From the IMG/VR virus record IMGVR_UViG_3300050025_000333, positions 1 through 31,999 of that record: a stretch of 31,999 nt of DNA. One strand, 5' to 3'. Numbering within the stretch: the stretch's first letter is position 1; the number at the start of each line of letters is the position of its first letter. This DNA comes from a virus. The notes under the pieces were generated by a model, which was given only the letters and a program-made list of their open reading frames with translations, made no database searches and had not been told where the DNA came from. Below are positions 21,865-29,379 of this stretch, piece by piece. Made by a program: the position numbers and the translations under genes.

Positions 21865-22739
21865 TTTGCCTCCTTATGCTTGTTTAGGTAGTCGATTGCT
21901 TTTTGGAATGTTTCAATTGAGTCTTGAGAAAACCCCAACATAGAGTTGCACCTAAAACAAAGAACACCTCTGGTCTTCCCCGTAGTGTGGTCGTGGTCCA
22001 CGTGAAGCCTTCTTCCACCGTTTTCACCTTTTCCACATATAGCACACCCGCCCTGCTCAATAATTGTATTTTTGTACCAAACCAAATCGACCCCATATTC
22101 CCTAATCAGGTCTTCGTTTCTGACACACTCCTTACAGACATATCCTAGCCCATCATTTTCCCTCAAGCTTACGCAAAAACTAGATGGCGGTTTTTCGACA
22201 TTACATTTAGAGCAGACCTTCCTATCAGGAAATTGAATGTCGTCCACCTTTCTCTCTTTCCTTGAGTCTCTTCTGGCCTTTGAACGAGCAGAAAAACACA
22301 CTTTACAGATGGTATCAAGTCCGTCGTCTTCACGGCTGTTCTTAGAAAAACGAATAGCGGGAAGTGTCTTCTTACAAATCTGACAACCTTTAACCGTCGG
22401 AAACTCGATTACGCCTCTCTCTTTATTTGCCCTTCTGTGTTCCGTCCGAGACAACGAATCGCATTTCTTACAAAGATCAAACAACCCATCCTTCTCTCCC
22501 GTAGCTTTAGAGAACTCGATATACGATTTGTCCAACCCACATTTTTTACAAATCTTAGTTTCTGGATATAGGACGCCTTCTCTACAACGATTTTTAGTCC
22601 GACTTCTATTTCTTGCCTCGTTCATACATGTCTTACAGTACCCTTGCCTACCATTACTCCTGGACGAATTCTTCGCATAGTCATCAATGGACTTCTCAGT
22701 CCCACAACCATAGCATCGTATAGAGATTACGTCATCCAT
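21861..22739 (-). CDS. Zinc-ribbon array nuclease with one endonuclease VII/HNH domain
   Basis: A 292-residue protein. Four zinc-ribbon units start at Cys 9, 64, 119 and 176 (periods of 55, 55 and 57), each with CxxC...F...(D)G...CKxC. The C-terminal module at 232-285 has CAIC, DHDH at 248-251, RGVLC, CNSMLG: endonuclease VII/HNH. Sited between the helicase and ThyX genes, it may be a free-standing homing-type nuclease. Start 22739 is chosen because GGAGG precedes it by seven bases; ATG 22763 lies inside the helicase gene. The helicase reading frame overlaps it by 13 bases. Confidence 0.85.
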   Translation of the reverse strand: MDDVISIRCYGCGTEKSIDDYAKNSSRSNGRQGYCKTCMNEARNRSRTKNRCREGVLYPETKICKKCGLDKSYIEFSKATGEKDGLFDLCKKCDSLSRTEHRRANKERGVIEFPTVKGCQICKKTLPAIRFSKNSREDDGLDTICKVCFSARSKARRDSRKERKVDDIQFPDRKVCSKCNVEKPPSSFCVSLRENDGLGYVCKECVRNEDLIREYGVDLVWYKNTIIEQGGCAICGKGENGGRRLHVDHDHTTGKTRGVLCFRCNSMLGFSQDSIETFQKAIDYLNKHKEAK

Positions 22740-24295
22740 GAAGAAGCCTCCATCACCCGGCACTCTCCATAGATACTATTAAAGATCTCCATACGCTTCT
22801 TGGCATGGCGGTCCATCTCTTCTATGTTGGTAACCCAATAGTCATGATAGTGACACTCTGTCTTTCCTGGGAACAAGCGCGTGCCACGACCAGCACTTTG
22901 ACTCACTTCAATCTCAGAGGTAAAACCAACGATGCTAACGATAAAGTCTACCGATTTGGTGTCAACCCCCATACCAATGCAAGACGTACCAACAAGCACA
23001 GGGAACTTCCCATTATCGAATTCCTCTACCAACGCCATAGGGTCTGACTTCCAAAACTCCTCAGGAACCTCTCCCCGATTATCCTTCGTGGTCCCCCCAT
23101 GGGCAAATTTCGCTGGAACAGACAGTCCACCATCAAGCAATCTCTTGAACTGCCCAACCCCATCTACCAAGACAAGAACCCTCCTCCCCTTATCCTTTAC
23201 AGCGTGGTTTATAAGAGCGGCAGCATGTTTGTACACTTGGTTATTTTGCTGAAGGTGAAGTTTGTTCATCTTGATAATATCACTTGACCTAGTACCATCG
23301 TCAGATGTTATCCTCCACTGAAAGAATTTGAGAGGCGAAAGAAATCCCTCAGATATTCCCTGCCTTACGGGAAGGTCGAATACGATATCATTGGTTATAC
23401 ACTGAAGAAGCATACCAAGACCATCGTTCCTAAACTGAGTCCCAGAAAAAAAGTACCTATATGGCGTACTTGCTAACAGATTAAACATAACGGTAGCTAA
23501 AGAATCTGGTGGACAGGTATGCGACTCATCACACAACAACATCTTTTTAGACTGAAAATGTTCCCATTCCTTGGTGCCGATCTCCACGTTCATCAAAGAT
23601 TTCGATACAGCTATGGTTATCTTTCTGTCAATCTTTTTCTTGCCGTCAAAAAACTGCCCAACCTTACCGACTCCAAACCAATTTTGAAAATCCTTCAACA
23701 TCTGGCGACCTATACCCAGCGTTGGAACGACGACTACAGTATCTAAACCCGTCCTTTTTACTAGATAGGCCATAACGAGGCTCTTCCCTGTTCCCGTACC
23801 CATAGATACCGCCCCATGAGTACGAGACCCATCTAGAGGACATAATAGGTCTACTGCTTTGGACTGGTACCACCTGGGTTCATGGGGTTTAGTTGCCCAA
23901 GGAACTAGCTTCCAGTCTTCGGGCGTTATGAATTGTCTTGGTTCAGTCTTGAGGCCCAATGACTGTTCAACTAATCTCTGTAAGCCAGAGTAAGTCCAAT
24001 ACCGGTCTCCATCTTTCTGTAGGCAGCTACACCACCTTTCGGCATTCAGTTGCTTTACCTTGTCGTCCAGGGCCTCTCTACCATGCTTCTGGACAAACCA
24101 ATGCCTGTAGCCCCTACCTCCGCTCTGGAGGAACCGGTCATCGTTCTTTTGAGTCTTTTTCCAGGTTAGGTATTGGTATGTAACCCGTTTGTCTTCATAA
24201 GCCAACGCCTTCTGCAATTGTTCAAAGGCAGGCGACTTCTCAATGCCAATAGGCATAAGAAGCTTGGTAGGCGTGGCTAGGACTAGATTATTCAT
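22727..24295 (-). CDS. SF2 DNA helicase (UvsW/RecG-like)
   Basis: A 522-residue helicase. Motifs: MGTGTGKS at 165-172 (Walker A), CDESH at 255-259 (motif II, DEAH-type variant), SGTQ at 284-287 (motif III), GMGVD at 441-445 (motif V), QSAGRGTR at 466-473 (motif VI). A 140-residue N-terminal extension precedes the ATPase core. Phage SF2 enzymes of this layout unwind or reverse branched replication intermediates (T4 UvsW). It starts in an overlap with the upstream gene and ends in the zinc-ribbon nuclease gene. Substrate is inferred. Confidence 0.85.
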   Translation of the reverse strand: MNNLVLATPTKLLMPIGIEKSPAFEQLQKALAYEDKRVTYQYLTWKKTQKNDDRFLQSGGRGYRHWFVQKHGREALDDKVKQLNAERWCSCLQKDGDRYWTYSGLQRLVEQSLGLKTEPRQFITPEDWKLVPWATKPHEPRWYQSKAVDLLCPLDGSRTHGAVSMGTGTGKSLVMAYLVKRTGLDTVVVVPTLGIGRQMLKDFQNWFGVGKVGQFFDGKKKIDRKITIAVSKSLMNVEIGTKEWEHFQSKKMLLCDESHTCPPDSLATVMFNLLASTPYRYFFSGTQFRNDGLGMLLQCITNDIVFDLPVRQGISEGFLSPLKFFQWRITSDDGTRSSDIIKMNKLHLQQNNQVYKHAAALINHAVKDKGRRVLVLVDGVGQFKRLLDGGLSVPAKFAHGGTTKDNRGEVPEEFWKSDPMALVEEFDNGKFPVLVGTSCIGMGVDTKSVDFIVSIVGFTSEIEVSQSAGRGTRLFPGKTECHYHDYWVTNIEEMDRHAKKRMEIFNSIYGECRVMEASSWMT

Positions 24296-25445
24296 TCTCT
24301 ATGCGTTTCCAGGTTTTAGGCAAGGTTTTGGCTTGTGACTTACACGCCGACACAACCTCTGACACAATGCTATAATCAACTTCAGTACGAACAAGCATAT
24401 TACCACTGTTCTTACCGGTTGTCAAGTAATTGCATACATCCTCAACAACTTTCGTAATGGCGTATACAATTCCTTTGGGGTTTCCGTCTTTGTCTTCAGT
24501 CTGACAATGCCACCCAATCGCAGCCCTGAAAGAAAGATCTGGGTATACATATCTGTAAGGAATATTACGATTATCAAATGCCTTAATAAGCGGCCCCTCT
24601 GCCATGTTACACATGTAGGTAACCATAGGTTGCTGCTTCCAGTTACGAATAAAAGTCACAAACTTTTTTGTGAACTTGTTGTCGTTCCCTGGCTCATAGT
24701 TCTTCTGGAATTGAGACTCCCTAATTTCATCCCGGCGACCCGAAGCATAAGCCTTAACCGCACAATAAAAATCGACAGCCTCTTCTTCCTTGACAAAGCG
24801 CCTATAGAAGCTTAAGGACTCTTCTTTGACTTTTGATTCGTTTTTATTTGCAAATTCCGGATAAATTCGGTAAGCTTCATCAAAGAATCCCGTGTCAAAA
24901 CTGGTACTAACATATGCCGCCTTTTGTAACCGATTATCAAAAATGTCATCGTCCGATACAAATCGCTTAATACCTAGAATATGCGTAGAAGCCCTTTTAG
25001 GGTCGTTCATTTCTTCTATGTACCTGGAACAAGCTTTCTTTAAATCGTCCAGGGAACGCTTCCTGGAGGCCTCTACAAACGCTATCCTGGCGTACTTCTC
25101 GTTCTGTTCTATGTCGTTTTCGGGCCAGGCATCGTAGATTTCTTGGAATGTTTGTACAACTACGTCAGGTTGTTCTTCTTCGGGCTCTGGTTCAGGAAGA
25201 GATTGAACTACAAAGACGGGTTTTGGGGTTGGGCTGGAGGCCGACAACAAAGAAATAAGGGAGGGAAGTTTTCTAGGCTCTATGTCCTCTACTTTGATTT
25301 CAATTTTGTTCTTAAGGGCAGAAAAGTCTTCTTGCGTCTTAACCGTGATACACAGAGCTGTCTTCTCTGCTGCCTTTTCAGACATAGACCTTTTTACGGG
25401 CCAAATCTCGTCTATTTCTTCGTATAAAGAATCTGTATCAAGCAT
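24288..25445 (-). CDS. Probable replication protein with two related helical domains
   Basis: A 385-residue protein. Residues about 100-185 (FQEIYDAWPENDIEQNEKYA ... ILGIKRFVSDDDIF) and 195-285 (FFDEAYRIYPEFANKNESKV ... FVTFIRNWKQQ) share the FxxxYxxYP...A...F...Y......L...W pattern of the C-terminal domain of phage replication organisers, here twice. It is co-translated with the upstream winged-helix gene (TAATG) and followed by the helicase, which fits replisome loading. The N-terminal 90 residues are linker-like, with a Pro/Glu-rich stretch near 85-95. The call is inference from pattern and neighbours. Confidence 0.5.
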   Translation of the reverse strand: MLDTDSLYEEIDEIWPVKRSMSEKAAEKTALCITVKTQEDFSALKNKIEIKVEDIEPRKLPSLISLLSASSPTPKPVFVVQSLPEPEPEEEQPDVVVQTFQEIYDAWPENDIEQNEKYARIAFVEASRKRSLDDLKKACSRYIEEMNDPKRASTHILGIKRFVSDDDIFDNRLQKAAYVSTSFDTGFFDEAYRIYPEFANKNESKVKEESLSFYRRFVKEEEAVDFYCAVKAYASGRRDEIRESQFQKNYEPGNDNKFTKKFVTFIRNWKQQPMVTYMCNMAEGPLIKAFDNRNIPYRYVYPDLSFRAAIGWHCQTEDKDGNPKGIVYAITKVVEDVCNYLTTGKNSGNMLVRTEVDYSIVSEVVSACKSQAKTLPKTWKRIENE

Positions 25446-25813
25446 TACAGTTTCTCAAGGCACGATACCTGACCTAAATACATGTCTCCGCGAATCTCCA
25501 TCTTCTCAAGGAAGCCCTTCATGTCGTAAGTGTTTATCTCAACTCTTACCATTCCCTTTTTGCACATTTTTTCTATTGCGCCATAAAAGACGCTACGAGT
25601 AATACAGGCGTAGTTCATTATTTCTTTATTTGTTGCAAAAACTATGGTAGACTCAGGAAGAGGATTATGACACAGCTTGTGATAGAAAAACATAACTACC
25701 AACATCTCGTTACTGGTATAGCCGCTTTGAGACAAAAGGTTCCAGGTGCCGTATGGTAATTTTATCCAAGGGTGATTGGTTAATCCTGCCGTTTTTGATA
25801 ATATGTCTTTCAC
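25445..25813 (-). CDS. Probable winged-helix replication initiator-like protein
   Basis: A 122-residue protein. Residues about 60-92 (ATNKEIMNYACITRSVFYGA followed by IEKMCKKGMVRVE) form a helix-turn-helix with a wing-like strand, as in DNA-binding domains of phage replication initiators (O-like or RepA-like). It opens the minus-strand operon of replication genes. GTG start with AAAGGAACACA before it. The promoter at 25865-25838 leaves a leader of about 18 bases carrying this ribosome site. Confidence 0.5.
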   Translation of the reverse strand: MKDILSKTAGLTNHPWIKLPYGTWNLLSQSGYTSNEMLVVMFFYHKLCHNPLPESTIVFATNKEIMNYACITRSVFYGAIEKMCKKGMVRVEINTYDMKGFLEKMEIRGDMYLGQVSCLEKL

Positions 25814-25837
25814 TGTGTTCCTTTCAATTAAGTCTCC

Positions 25838-25865
25838 AGTATATCATAAATGTTAGCGAAGTCAA
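25838..25865 (-). promoter_or_regulatory. Promoter for the replication operon (leadered)
   Basis: TTGACT (25865-25860), 16-base spacer, TATACT (25843-25838) on the minus strand. Expected +1 near 25831 leaves a leader of about 18 bases with AAAGGA for the GTG at 25813. It is a conventional promoter, unlike the leaderless set. Confidence 0.8.
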
Positions 25866-26139
25866 CAAAAAAATCCTAAAAACATACATATGGTCATGGA
25901 CTTTTTTGCCGTTTTACAGAAAAAAAATGCATTTTAGGGACGAAGTTGCTCTGCTAGAAACGGTACATAATAAGGTATCCGGAAGAGAGAGAGAGAGAGG
26001 CAAGATATTATTTACTTAACTTTGTCATCTCGGAGACAGACACCTTAAAACTACATGTAAGCAAATGTATTACAAATCAAGCACCAATCTTAGCTTCCTA
26101 GAGACCTCCGAAAAATCTTACACCCTAAAGAAAAAGTTC

Positions 26140-26167
26140 TTGCAAATTTTTAAAACAGGAGTATACT
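26140..26167 (+). promoter_or_regulatory. Promoter for the chaperonin gene, near-leaderless
   Basis: TTGCAA at 26140-26145, 16-base spacer, TATACT at 26162-26167, twelve bases before the ATG at 26180. The expected leader is about six bases, too short for a Shine-Dalgarno site. Confidence 0.65.
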
Positions 26168-26179
26168 AACTAGTTACTC

Positions 26180-28018
26180 ATGGAAAACATTAAGACGAAG
26201 TCGGCAGCAAAAGTAGTTCTACCAAAATCTCCTCTGCTTGAAAAGAAAATTCTAGACACTATGGCAACTATCTCCCAAATTGTGGGAGGCACCCTTGGAC
26301 CCGGAGGCAGGCCGGTTATTATCGAAAGACAGGAGTACAACCTTCCTCCACTTTGCACGAAAGACGGTGTAACTGTTTTTCGCAGTTTAGGTTTTCAAGA
26401 CGCCATCCAGCATTCTATCCTAGAATCTATTCGAGATGTTTCTGTAAGAACCGCCCAAGAGGCTGGGGATGGAACAACTACAGCGACTATTTTATCTGAA
26501 GCTTTTGTAAGACATACCTCTGAATTTTGTAAAAAGAATCCTACCATTCCTTCTATTTTTGTTATCAAGACCATCCAGCGTCTGTTCCGCGAAGTTATGG
26601 TTCCTACTATAGAAAAGTTGACTATCAAGTGCGATTTTGAAACTCCTAAGGGTAAAAGACTTCTCCGAAACGTAGCTAAGATTTCTGGCAATGGAGATAC
26701 TGACTTAGCGGACGCTGTTATGCAATGTTTTGACATCACCGGGGACGAAGGCAACGTTACAATTATTGAGAGTACTGGCAAGACCTCCTACGAAGTTGAA
26801 AAGATTGAGGGGTATCCGGTGCTTACCGGGTATGAATCTGCCTGTGGTAAGTTTTATAGCGCTTTCATCAACGACCCGGCTACGCAACGGATTATTATGG
26901 ATAAGCCTATTTTTATTCTTTACTTTGGCAGAATTTCTGACTTTCACACATGTCTAGATATTCTTGAACGTCTTCAGGAGGGGTTGGAAAGGCATTATCT
27001 TGAGACGCCTAACATCGTATTAATGGCCACCGGATTCTCCGAATCGGTATTAGCAAACCTAGCTTCTATATTTGTTAAGGCCTCAAATATTAATGTTCTT
27101 CCAGTTCTCATTCCTAAGACTGCTGTACTTAACTCAGAGTATCACTTTCTAGAGGATATTGCGGCAGTTACAGGCGCTGAAATCTTTGATCCCACCACCA
27201 AGCAACTAAATACTGCTGTATTTGAAGATTTAGGGAACCTTGCTAAGGAGGAACAGATTATCGACGGTACTCCAACTGAGGTTTATGTTCCTCTTGGCGT
27301 TAAATCTTTTGAATGCGGACGCTACCGAAGTACCGTGATTGGGCACTGTGATGAAGAAATTCTTATTAAACAGATCGATAAGGTAAAATCAGCTATTCCA
27401 AATACCGAATCAGAGTACGATCTTCGATATTTTCAAGAACGCCTAGCTAAACTTTCTGGTGGTATCGCTAAACTAAAGGTTATAGGATCAAGCAACGGAG
27501 AGCTTAAGGAGCGCAGAGATCGTGCCGAGGATGCTGTCTGTGCTGTTCGTGCGGCTATTAAAAATGGTGCCTTGATTGGAGGTGGGTGGACACTTACAAA
27601 AATTGCAATGGAGTTAAGTAATGCGGAAACTGACGAAACTTGTAAGGCAATTGTGGATCAGATTATCAATCCTTCCATACTTAGTGTCTTGCGGGTACTA
27701 TTCACCAATGCAGGTATGGACGAGACATCTCAACCAAAAGAAGTAATTGATTCAATCAAAAAAGGCAATACAGAAAAAGCTATGGTTGTAGACATCAGTA
27801 CAGGCCAGGCTGTTAACGCCTTGAAGGAAGGAATTCTAGACTCTGTACCTGCTCTAGAAGAGGCCTTAAGGAATTCCATTGCTGGTGCCACTCTTCTTGG
27901 TACTGTAGGTGGGTGTGTGGTCTTTCCAAGGGATAACGTAGCCGAGATAGCAGAGGCTAGAGATGCCAACGAATTTGCACGCATGGCAGCTAGCGGTATT
28001 GAAAACGAAAGAGGATAA
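26180..28018 (+). CDS. groEL: Phage-encoded GroEL-type chaperonin
   Basis: A 612-residue group I chaperonin, against about 540 in bacteria. Motifs: GPGGRPV at 40-46, TKDGVTV at 60-66, GDGTTTAT at 96-103 (ATP site), RLAKLSGG and RDRAEDA-xVRAA with NGALIGGG in the equatorial C-half. The ATPase aspartate of GDGTT is present. It folds phage proteins inside an ATP-driven ring; a co-chaperonin would be expected (see 18859-19284). The C-terminal Gly-Gly-Met tail of host GroEL is absent. Starts Met-Glu-Asn; the near-leaderless promoter is above. The stop overlaps the next start (TAATG). Confidence 0.9.
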   Translation: MENIKTKSAAKVVLPKSPLLEKKILDTMATISQIVGGTLGPGGRPVIIERQEYNLPPLCTKDGVTVFRSLGFQDAIQHSILESIRDVSVRTAQEAGDGTTTATILSEAFVRHTSEFCKKNPTIPSIFVIKTIQRLFREVMVPTIEKLTIKCDFETPKGKRLLRNVAKISGNGDTDLADAVMQCFDITGDEGNVTIIESTGKTSYEVEKIEGYPVLTGYESACGKFYSAFINDPATQRIIMDKPIFILYFGRISDFHTCLDILERLQEGLERHYLETPNIVLMATGFSESVLANLASIFVKASNINVLPVLIPKTAVLNSEYHFLEDIAAVTGAEIFDPTTKQLNTAVFEDLGNLAKEEQIIDGTPTEVYVPLGVKSFECGRYRSTVIGHCDEEILIKQIDKVKSAIPNTESEYDLRYFQERLAKLSGGIAKLKVIGSSNGELKERRDRAEDAVCAVRAAIKNGALIGGGWTLTKIAMELSNAETDETCKAIVDQIINPSILSVLRVLFTNAGMDETSQPKEVIDSIKKGNTEKAMVVDISTGQAVNALKEGILDSVPALEEALRNSIAGATLLGTVGGCVVFPRDNVAEIAEARDANEFARMAASGIENERG

Positions 28019-28713
28019 TGAAGTACTGCCCAAAATGTAAGACCCAGAAAGAAACGTCGTTTTTTGCTAAAAACCCGTGTAAGAAAGATGGTCTTAGCGG
28101 ATATTGTAAAGAGTGTCAAAAGGCAAGCAATCGTATATCTAGGAAAAAGAATCAATTAAGGGAGACTGTGTTGGTGCCGCTGACAAAGATATGTTATAGA
28201 TGTAACACAGAAAAGGCCGCACCGGATTTTTACGAAAATAAAGGAAATAGGGACGGGTTAAGTAATTTTTGTAAGAAGTGTACAAAAGAAGGAAGCAAAA
28301 AAAATAAAGATAAAAACCGCAATAGACAAAATGTTGCAGCAGCTAACAGTAAACGGTGTCCTAGATGTAAAATTGAAAAACCAGCATACGATTTTTATCC
28401 AAACAAGGGTAACAAAGACGGTCTGTTTTCTTGGTGTAAGAAATGTGAAGTTATATATAGAAGAAAATGTAAATTTAAAGTTACAGAAGAGTGGTTTCAA
28501 GAAAAACTAAATACTCAAAATGGCTCCTGTGCTATTTGTAAAACAAAGTTCACCGATGATAACCCTCCGTGTGTAGACCACAATCATTTCACTGAAGAAA
28601 ACCGTGGATTACTGTGCGGCAATTGTAATTGTGCAATAGGACACTTAAAAGAATCAATCAACAATCTAAAATCAGCCATCGTCTATCTTGAGAAGTACAA
28701 TGGCCCTCTTTAA
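28018..28713 (+). CDS. Zinc-ribbon array nuclease with one endonuclease VII/HNH domain
   Basis: A 231-residue protein. Three zinc-ribbon units start at Cys 4, 59 and 114, an exact 55-residue period, each with CxxC, (K/R)DGL and CKxC. The C-terminal module at 171-225 has CAIC, DHNH at 187-190, RGLLC, CNCAIGHL: endonuclease VII/HNH. ATG overlaps the GroEL stop, so it is co-translated with the chaperonin. A+T-rich codon use differs from the chaperonin (many AAA and ATA), compatible with recent acquisition. A third member of the family, after the ones at 7295 and 21861. Confidence 0.85.
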   Translation: MKYCPKCKTQKETSFFAKNPCKKDGLSGYCKECQKASNRISRKKNQLRETVLVPLTKICYRCNTEKAAPDFYENKGNRDGLSNFCKKCTKEGSKKNKDKNRNRQNVAAANSKRCPRCKIEKPAYDFYPNKGNKDGLFSWCKKCEVIYRRKCKFKVTEEWFQEKLNTQNGSCAICKTKFTDDNPPCVDHNHFTEENRGLLCGNCNCAIGHLKESINNLKSAIVYLEKYNGPL

Positions 28714-28969
28714 TCTCCTCTGCACTAAATGTGGAAACACCAAGAGGGTGTTTGGAGACACTTACGAATCTATAGACTTTCGTAAAAAAATCTGTAAGTG
28801 CAATTACGGAATGGTTAGACTAGTAAAAGGCCCCTCGACCTCAATCATGGAAAAATTGGACAATGGCGTCATGGTTAAAGCCTTGGAGCGTTATTCTGAT
28901 GCAGAGCGTATCTTTAAGGAGCGCCACGACAACGCAGACCCTCTGGCAGGAAAAGCAAACAGGAGTTAA
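28700..28969 (+). CDS. FmdB-like zinc-ribbon protein
   Basis: An 89-residue protein with CTKCG near 8-12 and CKC near 32, then a helical C-terminus (SIMEKLDNGVMVKALERYSD). The zinc pair followed by an EKLDNG...ERYSDAERIFKER end resembles small phage zinc-ribbon proteins of unknown role. ATG at 28700 overlaps the nuclease gene end by 14 bases. Last gene of the chaperonin operon, eight bases before the next promoter. Confidence 0.65.
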   Translation: MALFNLLCTKCGNTKRVFGDTYESIDFRKKICKCNYGMVRLVKGPSTSIMEKLDNGVMVKALERYSDAERIFKERHDNADPLAGKANRS

Positions 28970-28976
28970 AAACTTG

Positions 28977-29007
28977 TTGACTCCTTTTCAAGATGTGATA
29001 GTATAGT
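28977..29007 (+). promoter_or_regulatory. Promoter of the second tRNA / structured RNA cluster
   Basis: TTGACT at 28977-28982 and TATAGT at 29002-29007 (spacer 19; GATAGT at 28998 with spacer 15 is the alternative). Expected +1 near 29012, which is exactly where the first stem of the structured RNA begins. Confidence 0.6.
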
Positions 29008-29011
29008 TCTT

Positions 29012-29080
29012 GTTCAGGGTTGGTCGTCTTCCACGGCATGCTTTTGAAGAGTCCAATTAAACGGTAGATCAACTCTGAAC
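29012..29080 (+). ncRNA. Structured RNA at the head of the tRNA transcript
   Basis: GTTCAGGGTTG (29012-29022) pairs with CAACTCTGAAC (29070-29080): eleven base pairs with one G-U. Inside, TCTTC (29027-29031) pairs with GAAGA (29046-29050). The RNA would begin at about its 5' base, directly after the promoter. There is no T-loop or anticodon, so it is not a tRNA. It may be a stable 5' leader, a protecting structure or a free small RNA. Confidence 0.5.
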
Positions 29081-29085
29081 GTACT

Positions 29086-29154
29086 GCGGAAGTGCCAAGT
29101 GGCAAGGCGGGAGGCTCATACCCTTCTATCGCATGTTCGATTCATGCTTCCGCG
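29086..29154 (+). tRNA. tRNA with anticodon CAT (Met, or Ile2 if modified)
   Basis: Acceptor GCGGAAG/CTTCCGC, D arm GCC/GGC, anticodon stem GGAGG/CCTTC with loop CTCATAC, T arm GCATG/CATGC with loop TTCGATT. No encoded CCA. The CAT anticodon serves Met, or Ile (ATA) if lysidine is added. The acceptor stem is fully paired, unlike bacterial initiator tRNA, which has an unpaired first base, so elongator or Ile2 is likelier. Confidence 0.9.
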
Positions 29155-29165
29155 ACAAAATTAAA

Positions 29166-29243
29166 GGCCCATACACTTAATGGTAGAGTGGTAGCTACGG
29201 CATTAGCTGGGCTACGTGTTCAAGTTCAATTCCTGATGGGCTA
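29166..29243 (+). tRNA. tRNA-like RNA with an abnormal anticodon arm
   Basis: Acceptor GGCCCAT/ATGGGCT (7 bp with one G-U), D arm CACT/AGTG with a GG-containing loop and a T arm TCAAG/CCTGA with loop TTCAATT (one mismatch) are tRNA-like. The middle 28 bases are about six too long: AGCTA/TAGCT would pair around a six-base loop CGGCAT that lacks the universal U33, or GTAGC/GCTAC around fifteen bases. It might be a decayed Ala(GGC)-type tRNA, a tRNA with an insertion, or a mimic. The anticodon is uncertain. Confidence 0.5.
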
Positions 29244-29245
29244 AC

Positions 29246-29362
29246 TCGCTGGGTAGCGTAATTAAACGCGGCCTCCACGGGGAGGTGGGTTGCTGTAGGT
29301 CCTACGTACACATGGCGCACGGTGTTGCGCATAGACGGCGTAATCTGATTCAGCCCCGGCGA
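29246..29362 (+). ncRNA. Structured RNA leader before 29380-29769
   Basis: TCGCTGGG (29246-29253) can pair with CCCGGCGA (29355-29362), eight base pairs with one G-U. Inside lie GCGT/ACGC around AATTAA, CCTCC/GGAGG around ACGG, and GCGCA/TGCGC. The fold closes just before the strong AGGAGG ribosome site at 29371-29376. It looks like a riboswitch-sized element or processed RNA; no known class is recognised. Confidence 0.4.
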
Positions 29363-29379
29363 ACAATTTAGGAGGCAAC

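Larger units (their letters stand above)
25814..26179 (+). other. Divergent intergenic region between replication operon and chaperonin
   Basis: 366 bases without a gene. It holds the minus-strand promoter at 25865-25838 with its leader, the plus-strand promoter at 26140-26167, an A+T-rich middle with poly-A/T runs, and a GAGAGA tract at 25983-25999. No repeated iteron or strong hairpin is seen. Because it lies next to replication-type genes it could contain an origin, but nothing in the sequence proves this. Confidence 0.4.

Noticed and set aside
25753-26019. Plus-strand frame through the divergent region
   Set aside because: It begins inside the replication gene on the other strand, and its product is low-complexity (KKILKTYIW, GRERERG).
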